From assembly GCA_041605955.1 (NCBI GenBank), contig JBFIXI010000004.1, positions 1-64,000 on the forward strand: 64,000 bases of DNA, written 5' to 3'. This document shows positions 16,524 to 24,009 of the stretch, one piece after another. Below the pieces are notes generated by a model. It searched no databases. It was not told the DNA's origin and saw nothing but the letters and a program-made list of their open reading frames with translations. The DNA is from JAHEJX01 sp041605955 (GTDB lineage Bacteria; Actinomycetota; Acidimicrobiia; Spongiisociales; UBA5794). Within the stretch, counting starts at the first letter, position 1; each line of letters begins with the position of its first letter. The position numbers and the translations under genes were made by a program.

Positions 16524-17729
16524 GTGAGGCTCGCCGACGTCACCACCTTTGTGGTCGGCAACCCGCCGCCTGGCTGGGGAGGCCGGTATTTCGTCTTCGT
16601 CAAGCTGACAACCGACGACGGGCTGGTCGGCTACGGGGAGGCCTACGCCGGTACGTTCAATCCAAACGTGGTAGCGGCCCAGCTAGTGGACGTGGCGGAG
16701 CACCACTTGTTGGGCCGTGACCCCTTCCACGTCGAACGGTTCTGGCGAGCCGCGTACGGCAGAGGTTTCACGCTGCGCCCCGATGTCTCGCTGCAAGGGG
16801 TGATGAGCGCCCTGGAAACGGCGTGCTGGGACATCATCGGCAAGGCGGTGAACAAACCGGTCTACGAGCTGCTGGGCGGCCGGGTTCACGAGGCCCTACG
16901 CACATACACCTACCTGTATCCGCAGCCGGGGGACAGCGCAGACGTCTACACGGATCCGGCCGCGGCCGCCGCCCGGGCGGTCCAAGAGGTCCAGCGCGGC
17001 TTCACAGCGGTCAAGTTCGACCCGACCGGCCCCTACACGGTCATGGGAGGACATCAGCCGTCGCTGCGCCGGATCGAGCTCTCGGTGCAGTTCCTGGCCC
17101 AGCTCCGGGAGGCCGTCGGAACCCGCGCCGATCTGTTGTTGGGAACCCACGGCCAATTCACGTCGTCGGGCGCGATCCGCCTTGCCAAGCAACTGGAGCC
17201 ATACGATCCGCTGTGGTTCGAGGAGCCGGTGCCACCGGACAACGTTCCCGAGATGGCCAAGGTGGCGCGCCAAACATCGATTCCCATCGCGGCGGGCGAG
17301 CGGCTGACCACGAAGGCCGAGTTCTCCAGGGTTCTCGAAGCGAAGGCGGCGTCGATCATCCAGCTCAACGTGGGACGCGCCGGCGGGTTGCTGGAAGGCA
17401 AGAAGATCGCGGCTATTGCCGAGGCATTCGGGGCTCAAATCGCACCGCATCTCTACAACGGGCCCATCGGAGGAGCCGCCAATGTGCAGCTTGCCACCTG
17501 CTCGCCGAACTTCTTGATACTCGAGAGCATCCGGGACTGGTCGGGCTTCCACGCCGAGTTGCTCCAGAAACCGATGCAGTGGGAAGACGGGTATGTCATC
17601 CCGCCGACAGAGCCGGGCTTGGGAGTGGTCCTCAATGAGGATGTGGCCCGGGCCCATGCCTACGAGGGCGATGCGCTTCATCTCAGCATGGCGGAAGATC
17701 CCATAGATCAGGCGGATGCCGACGGCTGA
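16524..17729 (+). CDS. enolase-superfamily dehydratase (mandelate racemase/galactonate dehydratase-like)
   Basis: A 401-aa protein with an N-terminal capping domain (about 1-125; RYFVFVKLTTDDGLVGYGEA) and a TIM barrel. Barrel motifs are AVKFDP (about 165-170), LLGTHGQF, WFEEPVPPDN (second metal Glu), AAGERL (third metal Glu), APHLYNGP (His base) and LESIRDW. In D-galactonate dehydratase the first metal ligand lies in an Asp-x-His motif; here the corresponding segment reads Gly-Thr-His, so the first metal site is atypical or shifted. It is probably a sugar-acid dehydratase, substrate unknown. GTG start at 16524. Confidence 0.83.
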   Translation: MRLADVTTFVVGNPPPGWGGRYFVFVKLTTDDGLVGYGEAYAGTFNPNVVAAQLVDVAEHHLLGRDPFHVERFWRAAYGRGFTLRPDVSLQGVMSALETACWDIIGKAVNKPVYELLGGRVHEALRTYTYLYPQPGDSADVYTDPAAAAARAVQEVQRGFTAVKFDPTGPYTVMGGHQPSLRRIELSVQFLAQLREAVGTRADLLLGTHGQFTSSGAIRLAKQLEPYDPLWFEEPVPPDNVPEMAKVARQTSIPIAAGERLTTKAEFSRVLEAKAASIIQLNVGRAGGLLEGKKIAAIAEAFGAQIAPHLYNGPIGGAANVQLATCSPNFLILESIRDWSGFHAELLQKPMQWEDGYVIPPTEPGLGVVLNEDVARAHAYEGDALHLSMAEDPIDQADADG

Positions 17730-17741
17730 CCCGCCGGCTCG

Positions 17742-18932
17742 TCAGTCGGTGAGATCGACGGTGGCTCCGTGGGCGGCTTGGCGTCTTCTCGTGGCCAGCT
17801 GATATGCGAGCAGGAAGGGGTAGGTGGCGGCGGCCGGGGCGAGGAGCCATAGGGGTCGGGTGAGCCACCACTGCGCGTTGGGCTCGTCGGGGGGCAGATA
17901 GTCGAAGGCCACGAAGATCAACGCAATTGCGATGGCCATGCCGGTCGTGTGCAGCAGGTAGAGGGGGAGCGAATTCTCGTTGACCCAACGGAAGGCACGT
18001 TGCCAATGTGGGCTGGTCTCCAGCCGGGCGCTTACCCAGTCCTTGGCCAGCAGCACCAGCCCGACTTGGAAGATGATCAATGCCACGATGGCGAGGGTGG
18101 GCGGACCCATGTTGGAGAAGCGCTCGCCGGGCACTCCCACCACCGAGCGGGGATAGAAGCCCATGTTGGTGAGCGCCACCATGCCGAAAAAGCCACCCCA
18201 CACGAACATCCAGGCCGTGCGCCGCGGCGCCGCCGCCAGCTTGTCGTAGAAGAACCCCAGCTGATGGGCGAGGCCCCAAATGACGAGGAAGTTGAGCCAA
18301 GCCGCCCAACCCTGACGGTGCGAGAAACGCAACACGTCGAGCACCGCCGCCAACCCGAGCAACCATACGATCACCAGCTCGCCCCACCGCCAATGGGCTC
18401 GAATAGCCAGAGGGGCGATGGCGACCAGCACCAGATAGACCACCAGGAACCACAGCGGCGACAGAATCAAGATCACGGCCGACCAGGTCCATGCGGCGGC
18501 GATGACCGCCCGCAGCACGAAACCAATGCCGATCCAGATAGCCACCAGCAACAGGGCCGGGCTCAGCAGTCGCTTGGCCCGCCGCTTCAGGAACCGTCGC
18601 GACGTCCCCGGGGTGTAGTCGTCGAAAGCCAACCGGTGAGTGAACCCGCCCACGAAGAAGAACACCGGCATGACCTGGAGCACCCAGGTGATGGCCCACA
18701 TTCCCCGCGTGAACCCGATGGGGTTGGTAGGGGAGACGGTGCTCTCGTTGATGAGCAGGATCGTGAACACCCAGTGCCAGACGACGACCACCACGAGCGA
18801 GAAAGCGCGCAGGAAGTCGACGTAGCGGTCGCGTACCTTGGCCGTGGCCGGCGTGATCGTGCCTGTGATGCGGCGACGGTAGTGAAGGAAACGAGTGCGA
18901 CCGGGGATTGTCGTACGGACGGCGGGTGACAT
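17742..18932 (-). CDS. membrane acyltransferase (acyltransferase family 3)
   Basis: A 396-aa protein with about ten transmembrane helices. The N-terminal DRYVDFLRAFSLVVVVVWHW holds the conserved Arg and the His used by AT3 enzymes, followed by QVMPVFFFVGGF and RFLKRRAKRLLSPALLL. These enzymes O-acylate sugars or lipids at the membrane using acyl-CoA. ATG at 18932, divergent from the C26 hydrolase with a 21-bp gap. The target is unknown; the glycosyltransferase and acetyltransferase about 3 kb away may belong to a common surface pathway, but they are not in an operon with it. Confidence 0.84.
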   Translation of the reverse strand: MSPAVRTTIPGRTRFLHYRRRITGTITPATAKVRDRYVDFLRAFSLVVVVVWHWVFTILLINESTVSPTNPIGFTRGMWAITWVLQVMPVFFFVGGFTHRLAFDDYTPGTSRRFLKRRAKRLLSPALLLVAIWIGIGFVLRAVIAAAWTWSAVILILSPLWFLVVYLVLVAIAPLAIRAHWRWGELVIVWLLGLAAVLDVLRFSHRQGWAAWLNFLVIWGLAHQLGFFYDKLAAAPRRTAWMFVWGGFFGMVALTNMGFYPRSVVGVPGERFSNMGPPTLAIVALIIFQVGLVLLAKDWVSARLETSPHWQRAFRWVNENSLPLYLLHTTGMAIAIALIFVAFDYLPPDEPNAQWWLTRPLWLLAPAAATYPFLLAYQLATRRRQAAHGATVDLTD

Positions 18933-18953
18933 CGCAGGGCTAGTCTCCCCGCT

Positions 18954-19682
18954 ATGGCGCGCCCGTTGATAGGGATAACCGCCACCGATCGCGACGAGGA
19001 AGTGGTCAGCTCAGTCTGGTACGACGCGAGCTACTCGGTGCCGGCCCAATACATCGATGCTGTTCGCCGCGCCGGCGGCAACCCGATAATGCTGCCCCCA
19101 GGGGAGTCCGACTTGTCGCGGTGGCTCGACGTGGTCGATGGGTTGATCGTGTCAGGTGGAGCCGATGTGGGAGCGGAGCTCTACGGCGGCGATCCCGGCC
19201 ATCCTCGGCAGCAGTCGTCCCAAATCGATCGTGACACCACCGAGATTGCCCTCGCCAAGCGGCTGGCTACCGGGTCGACCCCGGCCCTGTTCGTATGTCG
19301 CGGTATGCAAGTTCTCAACGTGGCGCTGGGAGGCACCCTCCACCAGCACCTAGCCGACACACTGGACGAGGACATGCACCGGCTCAACGGCGACGGCTGG
19401 ACGTATCATGACGCCGAGCTAAAACCGGGGTCTCTGACCGCCAAAGCCACCGGCGCCGAAGTGATCACCGGCGCATCGGGTCATCATCAAGCGATTGATC
19501 GGCTGGCGGAGGGTCTGGAGGTGGTGGCCTGGGCAGCCGACGGCGTGATCGAAGCGGTGGAAATCGAGGGCCCCACCTGGTTGGTCGGCGTGCAATGGCA
19601 TCCCGAGGTGACTGCGGCCCGAGATCCCGCCCAGCAGGCGCTGTTCGACGCACTGACGGCCGCAGCTGGGGCACACGTCTAG
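18954..19682 (+). CDS. gamma-glutamyl-gamma-aminobutyrate hydrolase-like (peptidase C26)
   Basis: A 242-aa class I glutamine amidotransferase-fold hydrolase: SGGADVGAELYG, nucleophile Cys in LFVCRGMQVLN (about Cys119) and the His-Glu pair in VQWHPEV (about 218-220). Length and motifs fit PuuD and its relatives, which cleave gamma-glutamyl bonds in polyamine catabolism. No other putrescine genes are near, so the substrate is open. The ATG is at 18954. Confidence 0.85.
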   Translation: MARPLIGITATDRDEEVVSSVWYDASYSVPAQYIDAVRRAGGNPIMLPPGESDLSRWLDVVDGLIVSGGADVGAELYGGDPGHPRQQSSQIDRDTTEIALAKRLATGSTPALFVCRGMQVLNVALGGTLHQHLADTLDEDMHRLNGDGWTYHDAELKPGSLTAKATGAEVITGASGHHQAIDRLAEGLEVVAWAADGVIEAVEIEGPTWLVGVQWHPEVTAARDPAQQALFDALTAAAGAHV

Positions 19683-19723
19683 AAGGACGACCGCGCAGAG
19701 TGGTTGGGGGTCGGGCGGGCTGC

Positions 19724-19909
19724 CTAAGGAATACTGTTGGCGATATCGGTGTAGGACTGCGACAGTTCGCTTCCGAAGAACCTGATCGCCACGATCGCAA
19801 CCAGAGCGATCAGCGCTACGAGCAGCGCATACTCAACGAGACTGGCTCCCGTTTCTCCGGTCCGGAAGCTGTGCCACTTCGTCTGTACCTTGCGGAGGAG
19901 TTTCATCAT
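19724..19909 (-). CDS. Flp family type IVb pilin
   Basis: A 61-aa prepilin. A short basic leader (MMKLLRKVQTKWHSFRTGE) precedes the pilin helix TGASLVEYALLVALIALVAI, which includes the Glu-Tyr pair typical of Flp pilins, then the C-terminal end IRFFGSELSQ. It would be processed by a prepilin peptidase and assembled into Tad/Flp-like fibres. No cpaF, tadB, tadC or rcpA is in the window, so it is an orphan here. The frame is open to 19987; start 19909 gives the usual 55-65 aa length. About 93 bases upstream lies a structured leader, described separately. Confidence 0.88.
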   Translation of the reverse strand: MMKLLRKVQTKWHSFRTGETGASLVEYALLVALIALVAIVAIRFFGSELSQSYTDIANSIP

Positions 19910-20210
19910 GTCCCGGTGGTTGGCTGTTTTCGCGTACTTCGCCACTCGGCAGTGACTCCGTCTGCCACGCTGAGTGGTCTCGGCCACCGTAACGGCACCG
20001 GGGGCAACCGTCTACGGGTCGATCGACCTATTTGCGGCAGATTCTGCTTGCTATTCGGCGGGATTTGCCGATACATCATCGAAGGCGCCGGCAAAGGGGT
20101 CGCGCGACCCATTGCCACCCTGAGTAGCTGTGGCATATGGTCGTCGATGCGGACGGGGGCCGGTGAATCGGGGGAGCCAACACGAGACATTCGGAAAGGG
20201 CCAGGTCAGC
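19910..20210. other. divergent 301-bp region between the Flp pilin and DivIVA genes
   Basis: This gap carries the promoters and leaders of both genes. It includes a 12-bp perfect palindrome, GGTCGATCGACC (20017-20028), inside a longer region that can fold on the minus strand (20003-20069). Nothing in the DivIVA-proximal half stands out except GGAAAGG just upstream of the GTG start. Confidence 0.45.
20003..20069 (-). promoter_or_regulatory. candidate structured leader of the Flp pilin, loosely c-di-GMP-I (GEMM)-like
   Basis: On the minus strand this 67-nt segment begins GGCAAATC, has an internal CCGCAAATAGG, then the hairpin GGTC-GATC-GACC, and ends CGTAGACGGTTGCC; the outer GGCAA and TTGCC pair. 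The order GGCAAA, GCAAA, a hairpin, then a GTAG...GGTTGCC strand recalls the c-di-GMP-I riboswitch consensus. The hairpin that should carry a GNRA loop between the first two elements is not convincing, so this is a weak match. Its place about 93 nt upstream of a pilin start fits a regulatory leader. Confidence 0.3.
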
Positions 20211-20777
20211 GTGGAGATGACGCCACAGGACGTGCAGCACAAGACATTTGAGCGTGTCAAGCGGGGGTTCGATCCGCAACAGGTGGGCATGTACCTGGAC
20301 CACGTGGCGGCGGCGCTGGCTGCTCGGGATCGCCAACTCCATGAATTGCATACTGAGATCGCCGCCCTCGAGCGCGCCGTCGTCGATGTCAAGGAGAACG
20401 AGGAAGCCTTCCGTCTCACGATGATGGCGGCCACGCAAGCGAAGGAAGAGATGCTTCGCCAAGCGGCGGAGGCGGCGGGCCGCATCGAGGACGAGGCTCG
20501 CGCCGGAGCTGAGCTGATTCTGGAGAGAGCTCGGGTCGATGCCGAGGATCAGGTCGCAACGGTCAAACGGGAAATCGAGAACCTACAAGGCGAGCGGAAG
20601 GTCTTGGAGCGCCAATTGCAAGACCTCCGCGGCGGAGCGCAAGACCCGGCAACCGCCAAGCCGACCGCAGAGCCGGCCGGGCGACCCTCCTTGGAGCTCG
20701 TAGTCGACACGCCGCATGGGGCCGATGGCAGCGGCGGATCCGGATTGGCGGCGCGGGTCGGCGACATCACGGGCTGA
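20211..20777 (+). CDS. DivIVA-domain coiled-coil protein
   Basis: A 188-aa protein. The N-terminal MTPQDVQHKTFERVKRGFDP and VGMYLDHVA match the DivIVA membrane-targeting domain (about 3-40), and a long heptad coiled coil follows (about 45-150) with an Ala/Pro/Gly-rich C-terminal tail. It would localise to curved membrane at poles or septum, like actinobacterial DivIVA/Wag31 or SepIVA. The GTG at 20211 (GGAAAGG upstream) is chosen because it begins right at the domain; the frame is open from 20130. It is not next to ftsZ or mur genes, so it may be a paralogue and not the main DivIVA. Confidence 0.82.
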   Translation: MEMTPQDVQHKTFERVKRGFDPQQVGMYLDHVAAALAARDRQLHELHTEIAALERAVVDVKENEEAFRLTMMAATQAKEEMLRQAAEAAGRIEDEARAGAELILERARVDAEDQVATVKREIENLQGERKVLERQLQDLRGGAQDPATAKPTAEPAGRPSLELVVDTPHGADGSGGSGLAARVGDITG

Positions 20778-20784
20778 CCTCAGG

Positions 20785-21741
20785 TCATGGCCTGACCTCC
20801 ACGCCGAGATGCTTCTCCAGGATCTCCCATACGTCGTGGTGAGCCAGCAGGTCGTTCATCGACATCAGAGTGCGCAGGAACGATGGCACGGCAGCCTTTA
20901 CCGAAAGCGGGTTGGGCCGAGCGGCCGCCAGCACCCGCGGGTCGGGACGTAACAGCAGGATGTCCGTATCCGGCCAGGTGTCCTTGATCACCGCCAGCTC
21001 TCCCTCTAGCGCGGAGCGACCGACTCGATCGAAGATTCCTTCCATGAAGAAGGCGCCCTCGCGGGTCTCGTCTGCTGCCAGCGGAGCATTGATGATGATG
21101 AGATCGAGCGGTTCCGGGTTGGCGAGCAAGAGGTCGGCGCTGGTTCCCGAGGCGATTCCTCCGTCGGCATACCACCTTCCGTGGAGCAACACCGGTTGAA
21201 AGATGAAGGGCACAGCAGCCGATGCCTCGACGGCCTCGCGCAGTGATACCGCAGGTGCGGCCTCGGTGCCGAACGGCACTCGCTCCCGACTCTCCAAGTC
21301 GAAGCCGACGATCACCGTAGGATGATCGGGCCAACCGTCGGCTAGTGGTCCAAGCATCTCGGCCACCCATTCGCCGATGCCTTCGGTCGAGTTGATGGCG
21401 GGGCTGCCGAGCGTGAGCTCCAGGTTCGGCTTGAGGATGCCGGGCAACAAGCCGCGCTTGACCCAACGGGCGAGCCCTCGGGGTGTAGTGCGGCGATAGA
21501 TGTATCCGCTCAAGCGGTCGGCCACCTCGTCGCGGCTGTGAGCATCCCCAACCAGCGTGCCCAAGTCGAGGCGATCGCCACGGATCATCGCGGCCACGAA
21601 AGCCCCCGAGGACGTGCCTATGATCACCTCGGAGTCGTTCGGCTCCCAGCCAGTCGCCATGCGTAGCGCCAGCATCGAACCGAATTGGAACGCGGCCCCC
21701 GTTATCCCGCCGCCGCCAAGAACTAGTCCGACCCTACTCAC
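20785..21741 (-). CDS. patatin-like phospholipase
   Basis: A 318-aa protein with the patatin catalytic dyad: oxyanion loop LGGGGITGA (8-16), nucleophile GTSSGA (42-47, Ser44 or Ser45) and the Asp in YADGGI (about 190-195). Typical activity is phospholipase A or acyl hydrolase. No signal peptide is present. GTG start at 21741. It converges on DivIVA with 7 bp between the stops. Confidence 0.84.
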   Translation of the reverse strand: MSRVGLVLGGGGITGAAFQFGSMLALRMATGWEPNDSEVIIGTSSGAFVAAMIRGDRLDLGTLVGDAHSRDEVADRLSGYIYRRTTPRGLARWVKRGLLPGILKPNLELTLGSPAINSTEGIGEWVAEMLGPLADGWPDHPTVIVGFDLESRERVPFGTEAAPAVSLREAVEASAAVPFIFQPVLLHGRWYADGGIASGTSADLLLANPEPLDLIIINAPLAADETREGAFFMEGIFDRVGRSALEGELAVIKDTWPDTDILLLRPDPRVLAAARPNPLSVKAAVPSFLRTLMSMNDLLAHHDVWEILEKHLGVEVRP

Positions 21742-21814
21742 AAATGCGCAGCTTAAGGCCCTGTTGATGAGATGTCAGGAATGCCATCGGGTCGTGAGCC
21801 TACAGTGACGCCGC

Positions 21815-22684
21815 ATGATCACTCTGCGGCATGCTCACCTCGATGACGGCCCGGCTGTTGCCCAACTGCTGGCGCGCTGTCAGCAATACGATGGGCAAGC
21901 GGCCCTGAGCGAGTTCAAAGAGCTGCGCGTGCCGGTCGCCAATGCAGTGCGATCGCTAGTAGCCGGCGATGGTGACCGCATAACGGCTCTGGGGGTGGCG
22001 GCGTGGCATGCCGCCGAGATAGGAGAAGTCGGTGGCTATTGGGCGGCGGAGGTCGCCATCGATCCCGAAGTCCGCTCGATCGAGGGGTATCACGCGGTTC
22101 TCGACGCGCTGGAAGGCGAGCTCGGCGAAATGCCGTCCTTCTGGGCTTTCGACGAGCAACAGGAGCAGGCGGCGCGTGAGCTGGGCCTGAAAGAAGTCCG
22201 CGCCATCCTGAAGATGGACCGCTCGCTGCCGGCCGAGCCGCCGTCGATCCCCGACGGTGTAGCGGTGCGAGCCTTCACTGTGGGTAGCGATGAGAGCCTG
22301 TGGTTGCTCCTCAACGAGCGGGTGTTCGCTCATCACCCGGAGGCTGGCTCCATCGATCGAGCCGATCTGGCCCTGCGGATGGCCCAGCCGTGGTTCGATC
22401 CGCGTGGCCTGCTCATCCTCGAAGCGGCTGGCGTTGCGGTGGGGTATTGCTGGACCAAGCTCCATTCGGCGAAGATCGGCGAGATCTACATGATCGGATT
22501 GGTATCGGAGTGGCGGGGGCGCGGCCTAGCACGACCCCTGACACGTGCCGGTTTGCAGCATCTGGCCGACAAGGGGGCGACGAGGGCGATGCTCTATGCG
22601 GAGCAAGCCAACCGCGCCGCGGTAAACCTCTACGAACGGATGGGTTTTCGAGTGACCCGGCGGTTGTCTCTATTTGCCGCCTGA
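21815..22684 (+). CDS. mshD: mycothiol synthase MshD (two GNAT domains)
   Basis: A 289-aa tandem GNAT protein. The C-terminal half matches MshD: LNERVFAHHPEAG, RMAQPWFDPRGLL, YCWTKLHSAKIGEIYMIGL, the acetyl-CoA loop WRGRGLARPLTRAGLQHL and AEQANRAAVNLYERMGF. The N-terminal half is a degenerate GNAT domain, as in the family. It would acetylate the cysteine amine of Cys-GlcN-Ins to give mycothiol, the main low-molecular-weight thiol of actinobacteria. ATG start at 21815. No other msh gene is in the window. Confidence 0.85.
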   Translation: MITLRHAHLDDGPAVAQLLARCQQYDGQAALSEFKELRVPVANAVRSLVAGDGDRITALGVAAWHAAEIGEVGGYWAAEVAIDPEVRSIEGYHAVLDALEGELGEMPSFWAFDEQQEQAARELGLKEVRAILKMDRSLPAEPPSIPDGVAVRAFTVGSDESLWLLLNERVFAHHPEAGSIDRADLALRMAQPWFDPRGLLILEAAGVAVGYCWTKLHSAKIGEIYMIGLVSEWRGRGLARPLTRAGLQHLADKGATRAMLYAEQANRAAVNLYERMGFRVTRRLSLFAA

Positions 22685-22690
22685 GGCGGT

Positions 22691-22900
22691 TCAGCCAAAC
22701 CGCTGCCCACAGGTGGCGCACGCGATATCACCCTCGCTTGTGGCAGCTAGGCACCACGGGCAAGGGAGGTCCTCGACTGGGGGAGTGGACACCGGGTGGG
22801 TGTTACCGGGACCCGTGGCGCCTGCCCTTCCCGGTCCCCGGCGGGACGCACCGACTACGCCCGCGACCAGCACTGCGCCGGCGACGATGCTTTCGATCAT
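22691..22900 (-). CDS. small membrane-anchored zinc-ribbon protein
   Basis: A 69-aa predicted protein with an N-terminal hydrophobic segment (about 4-18), a Gly/Pro-rich linker and a C-terminal zinc ribbon made of CPWC and CATC knuckles (about Cys47-Cys50 and Cys61-Cys64). A GAGAGGGAG Shine-Dalgarno lies just upstream of the ATG at 22900. It has codon use like its neighbours. Function unknown; such ribbons often mediate protein contacts. Confidence 0.6.
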   Translation of the reverse strand: MIESIVAGAVLVAGVVGASRRGPGRAGATGPGNTHPVSTPPVEDLPCPWCLAATSEGDIACATCGQRFG

Positions 22901-22979
22901 GCCTGCTCCCTCTCCACTAAGGACGCGCCGCCGAGGCTAGATCAAGCAAGCACGGTTTTCGCGTCTTTCGGAGGCAGCC

Positions 22980-23846
22980 TCAGACGACGGATTGGCTGCT
23001 GGTGACCGCCCGTTCCAGCTCCGCTACCAAATACTCGTAGGCGTAGCGATCCTGACGCAGGGTGGACTCGGCTTCGAAGACCAGCATCATCGAAGCGTGG
23101 TAGACGATCCAGCGATCTAATTGCACGGGGTCGATGCTGCGGCCGTAACCCGCTTCGAATGCGGCGGCGGCGTCGGGCCCCGCTTTGAGATTGGTGAGCC
23201 ATAGCGACTTGGTGAGGTCCCATTCGGGCGGGGCCAACGTCGCCCACTCCCAATTGATGAGGGTTACGACACCCTCGTCGTCGACCAGGAAGTTCTCGGG
23301 GATCGTATTGGTGTGGGCGACCCGGGGAGCCGAAGCATACGGAGGTCGAATCGTGCGGGCCCGGCTGAGCAGCTCCGCGCTATAGCCGATCTTGGCCCGG
23401 TATCGCTCCAGGCGGCGGAACGTTGACATGAAATCGACGCTGACCCACTCCTGGTCGATCCCTCGCGAGAGGTTGGAGAGAGGGTTGGGTGAGGTGTCGT
23501 GAACCGCGCGCAAGATGGCGCCCGCCTTGCGCGCCGTGCGAGCATTCTCAGGAAGTGCCCCCAGGTTCCATTGGCCGGAATCGTTGAAGAGCGTCCAATG
23601 CATGGTTCCGTCCTCGATCCCGCGGTCCAGCACCTTGGGCAGGCCTTCGATGCCGGCCAAGGCCTCCAATGAGTGTGATTCGCGGCGTTCGCGGGCGGGA
23701 GTTCCATAGATCTTCAGGATCCGGGTGCCGGCCTTCGTCCAGATGCGGAACACGCGGTTGGTGCCGAGCAAACGCTCGGCACTGCTGAGTTCCTGGATCC
23801 GTCCGCCGACGGACATGCGCTCGGCGAGTTTGATGGCATCCACCAC
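22980..23846 (-). CDS. aminoglycoside phosphotransferase-fold protein with Asp-to-Asn changes at both catalytic positions
   Basis: A 288-aa protein with the APH/choline-kinase fold: an ATP-lobe lysine in RILKIYG (Lys45), the Brenner-type catalytic loop and the metal loop. The loop normally reads H-G-D-x4-N; here it is HTNTIPEN (178-185), with Asn180 in place of the catalytic Asp. The metal-binding Asp of the usual I-D-W-E motif is also Asn (INWEW, Asn198). The codons are unambiguous AAT in both. It is probably an inactive kinase or one using another mechanism. GTG start at 23846 with a GAGG Shine-Dalgarno. Divergent from thrS. Confidence 0.78.
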   Translation of the reverse strand: MVDAIKLAERMSVGGRIQELSSAERLLGTNRVFRIWTKAGTRILKIYGTPARERRESHSLEALAGIEGLPKVLDRGIEDGTMHWTLFNDSGQWNLGALPENARTARKAGAILRAVHDTSPNPLSNLSRGIDQEWVSVDFMSTFRRLERYRAKIGYSAELLSRARTIRPPYASAPRVAHTNTIPENFLVDDEGVVTLINWEWATLAPPEWDLTKSLWLTNLKAGPDAAAAFEAGYGRSIDPVQLDRWIVYHASMMLVFEAESTLRQDRYAYEYLVAELERAVTSSQSVV

Positions 23847-24009
23847 TCGTTTACCTCAATCTCGTTCAGTCCCGGCCCTATTCTCCCACGGCCGTCGGTT
23901 TCGCCAAACGACGCTCCTTCTACGGTGGTAAACGGTCGCTAGATGCCGCTTCCCAGCCCGGTAACCTGGCGGCCCACTACGGCCCGTTTGCCGACGACGG
24001 AGGACGCTT

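Noticed and set aside
23847..24009. Possible T-box or other tRNA-sensing leader before thrS
   Set aside because: I find no T-box sequence or specifier stem in the 163-bp gap.
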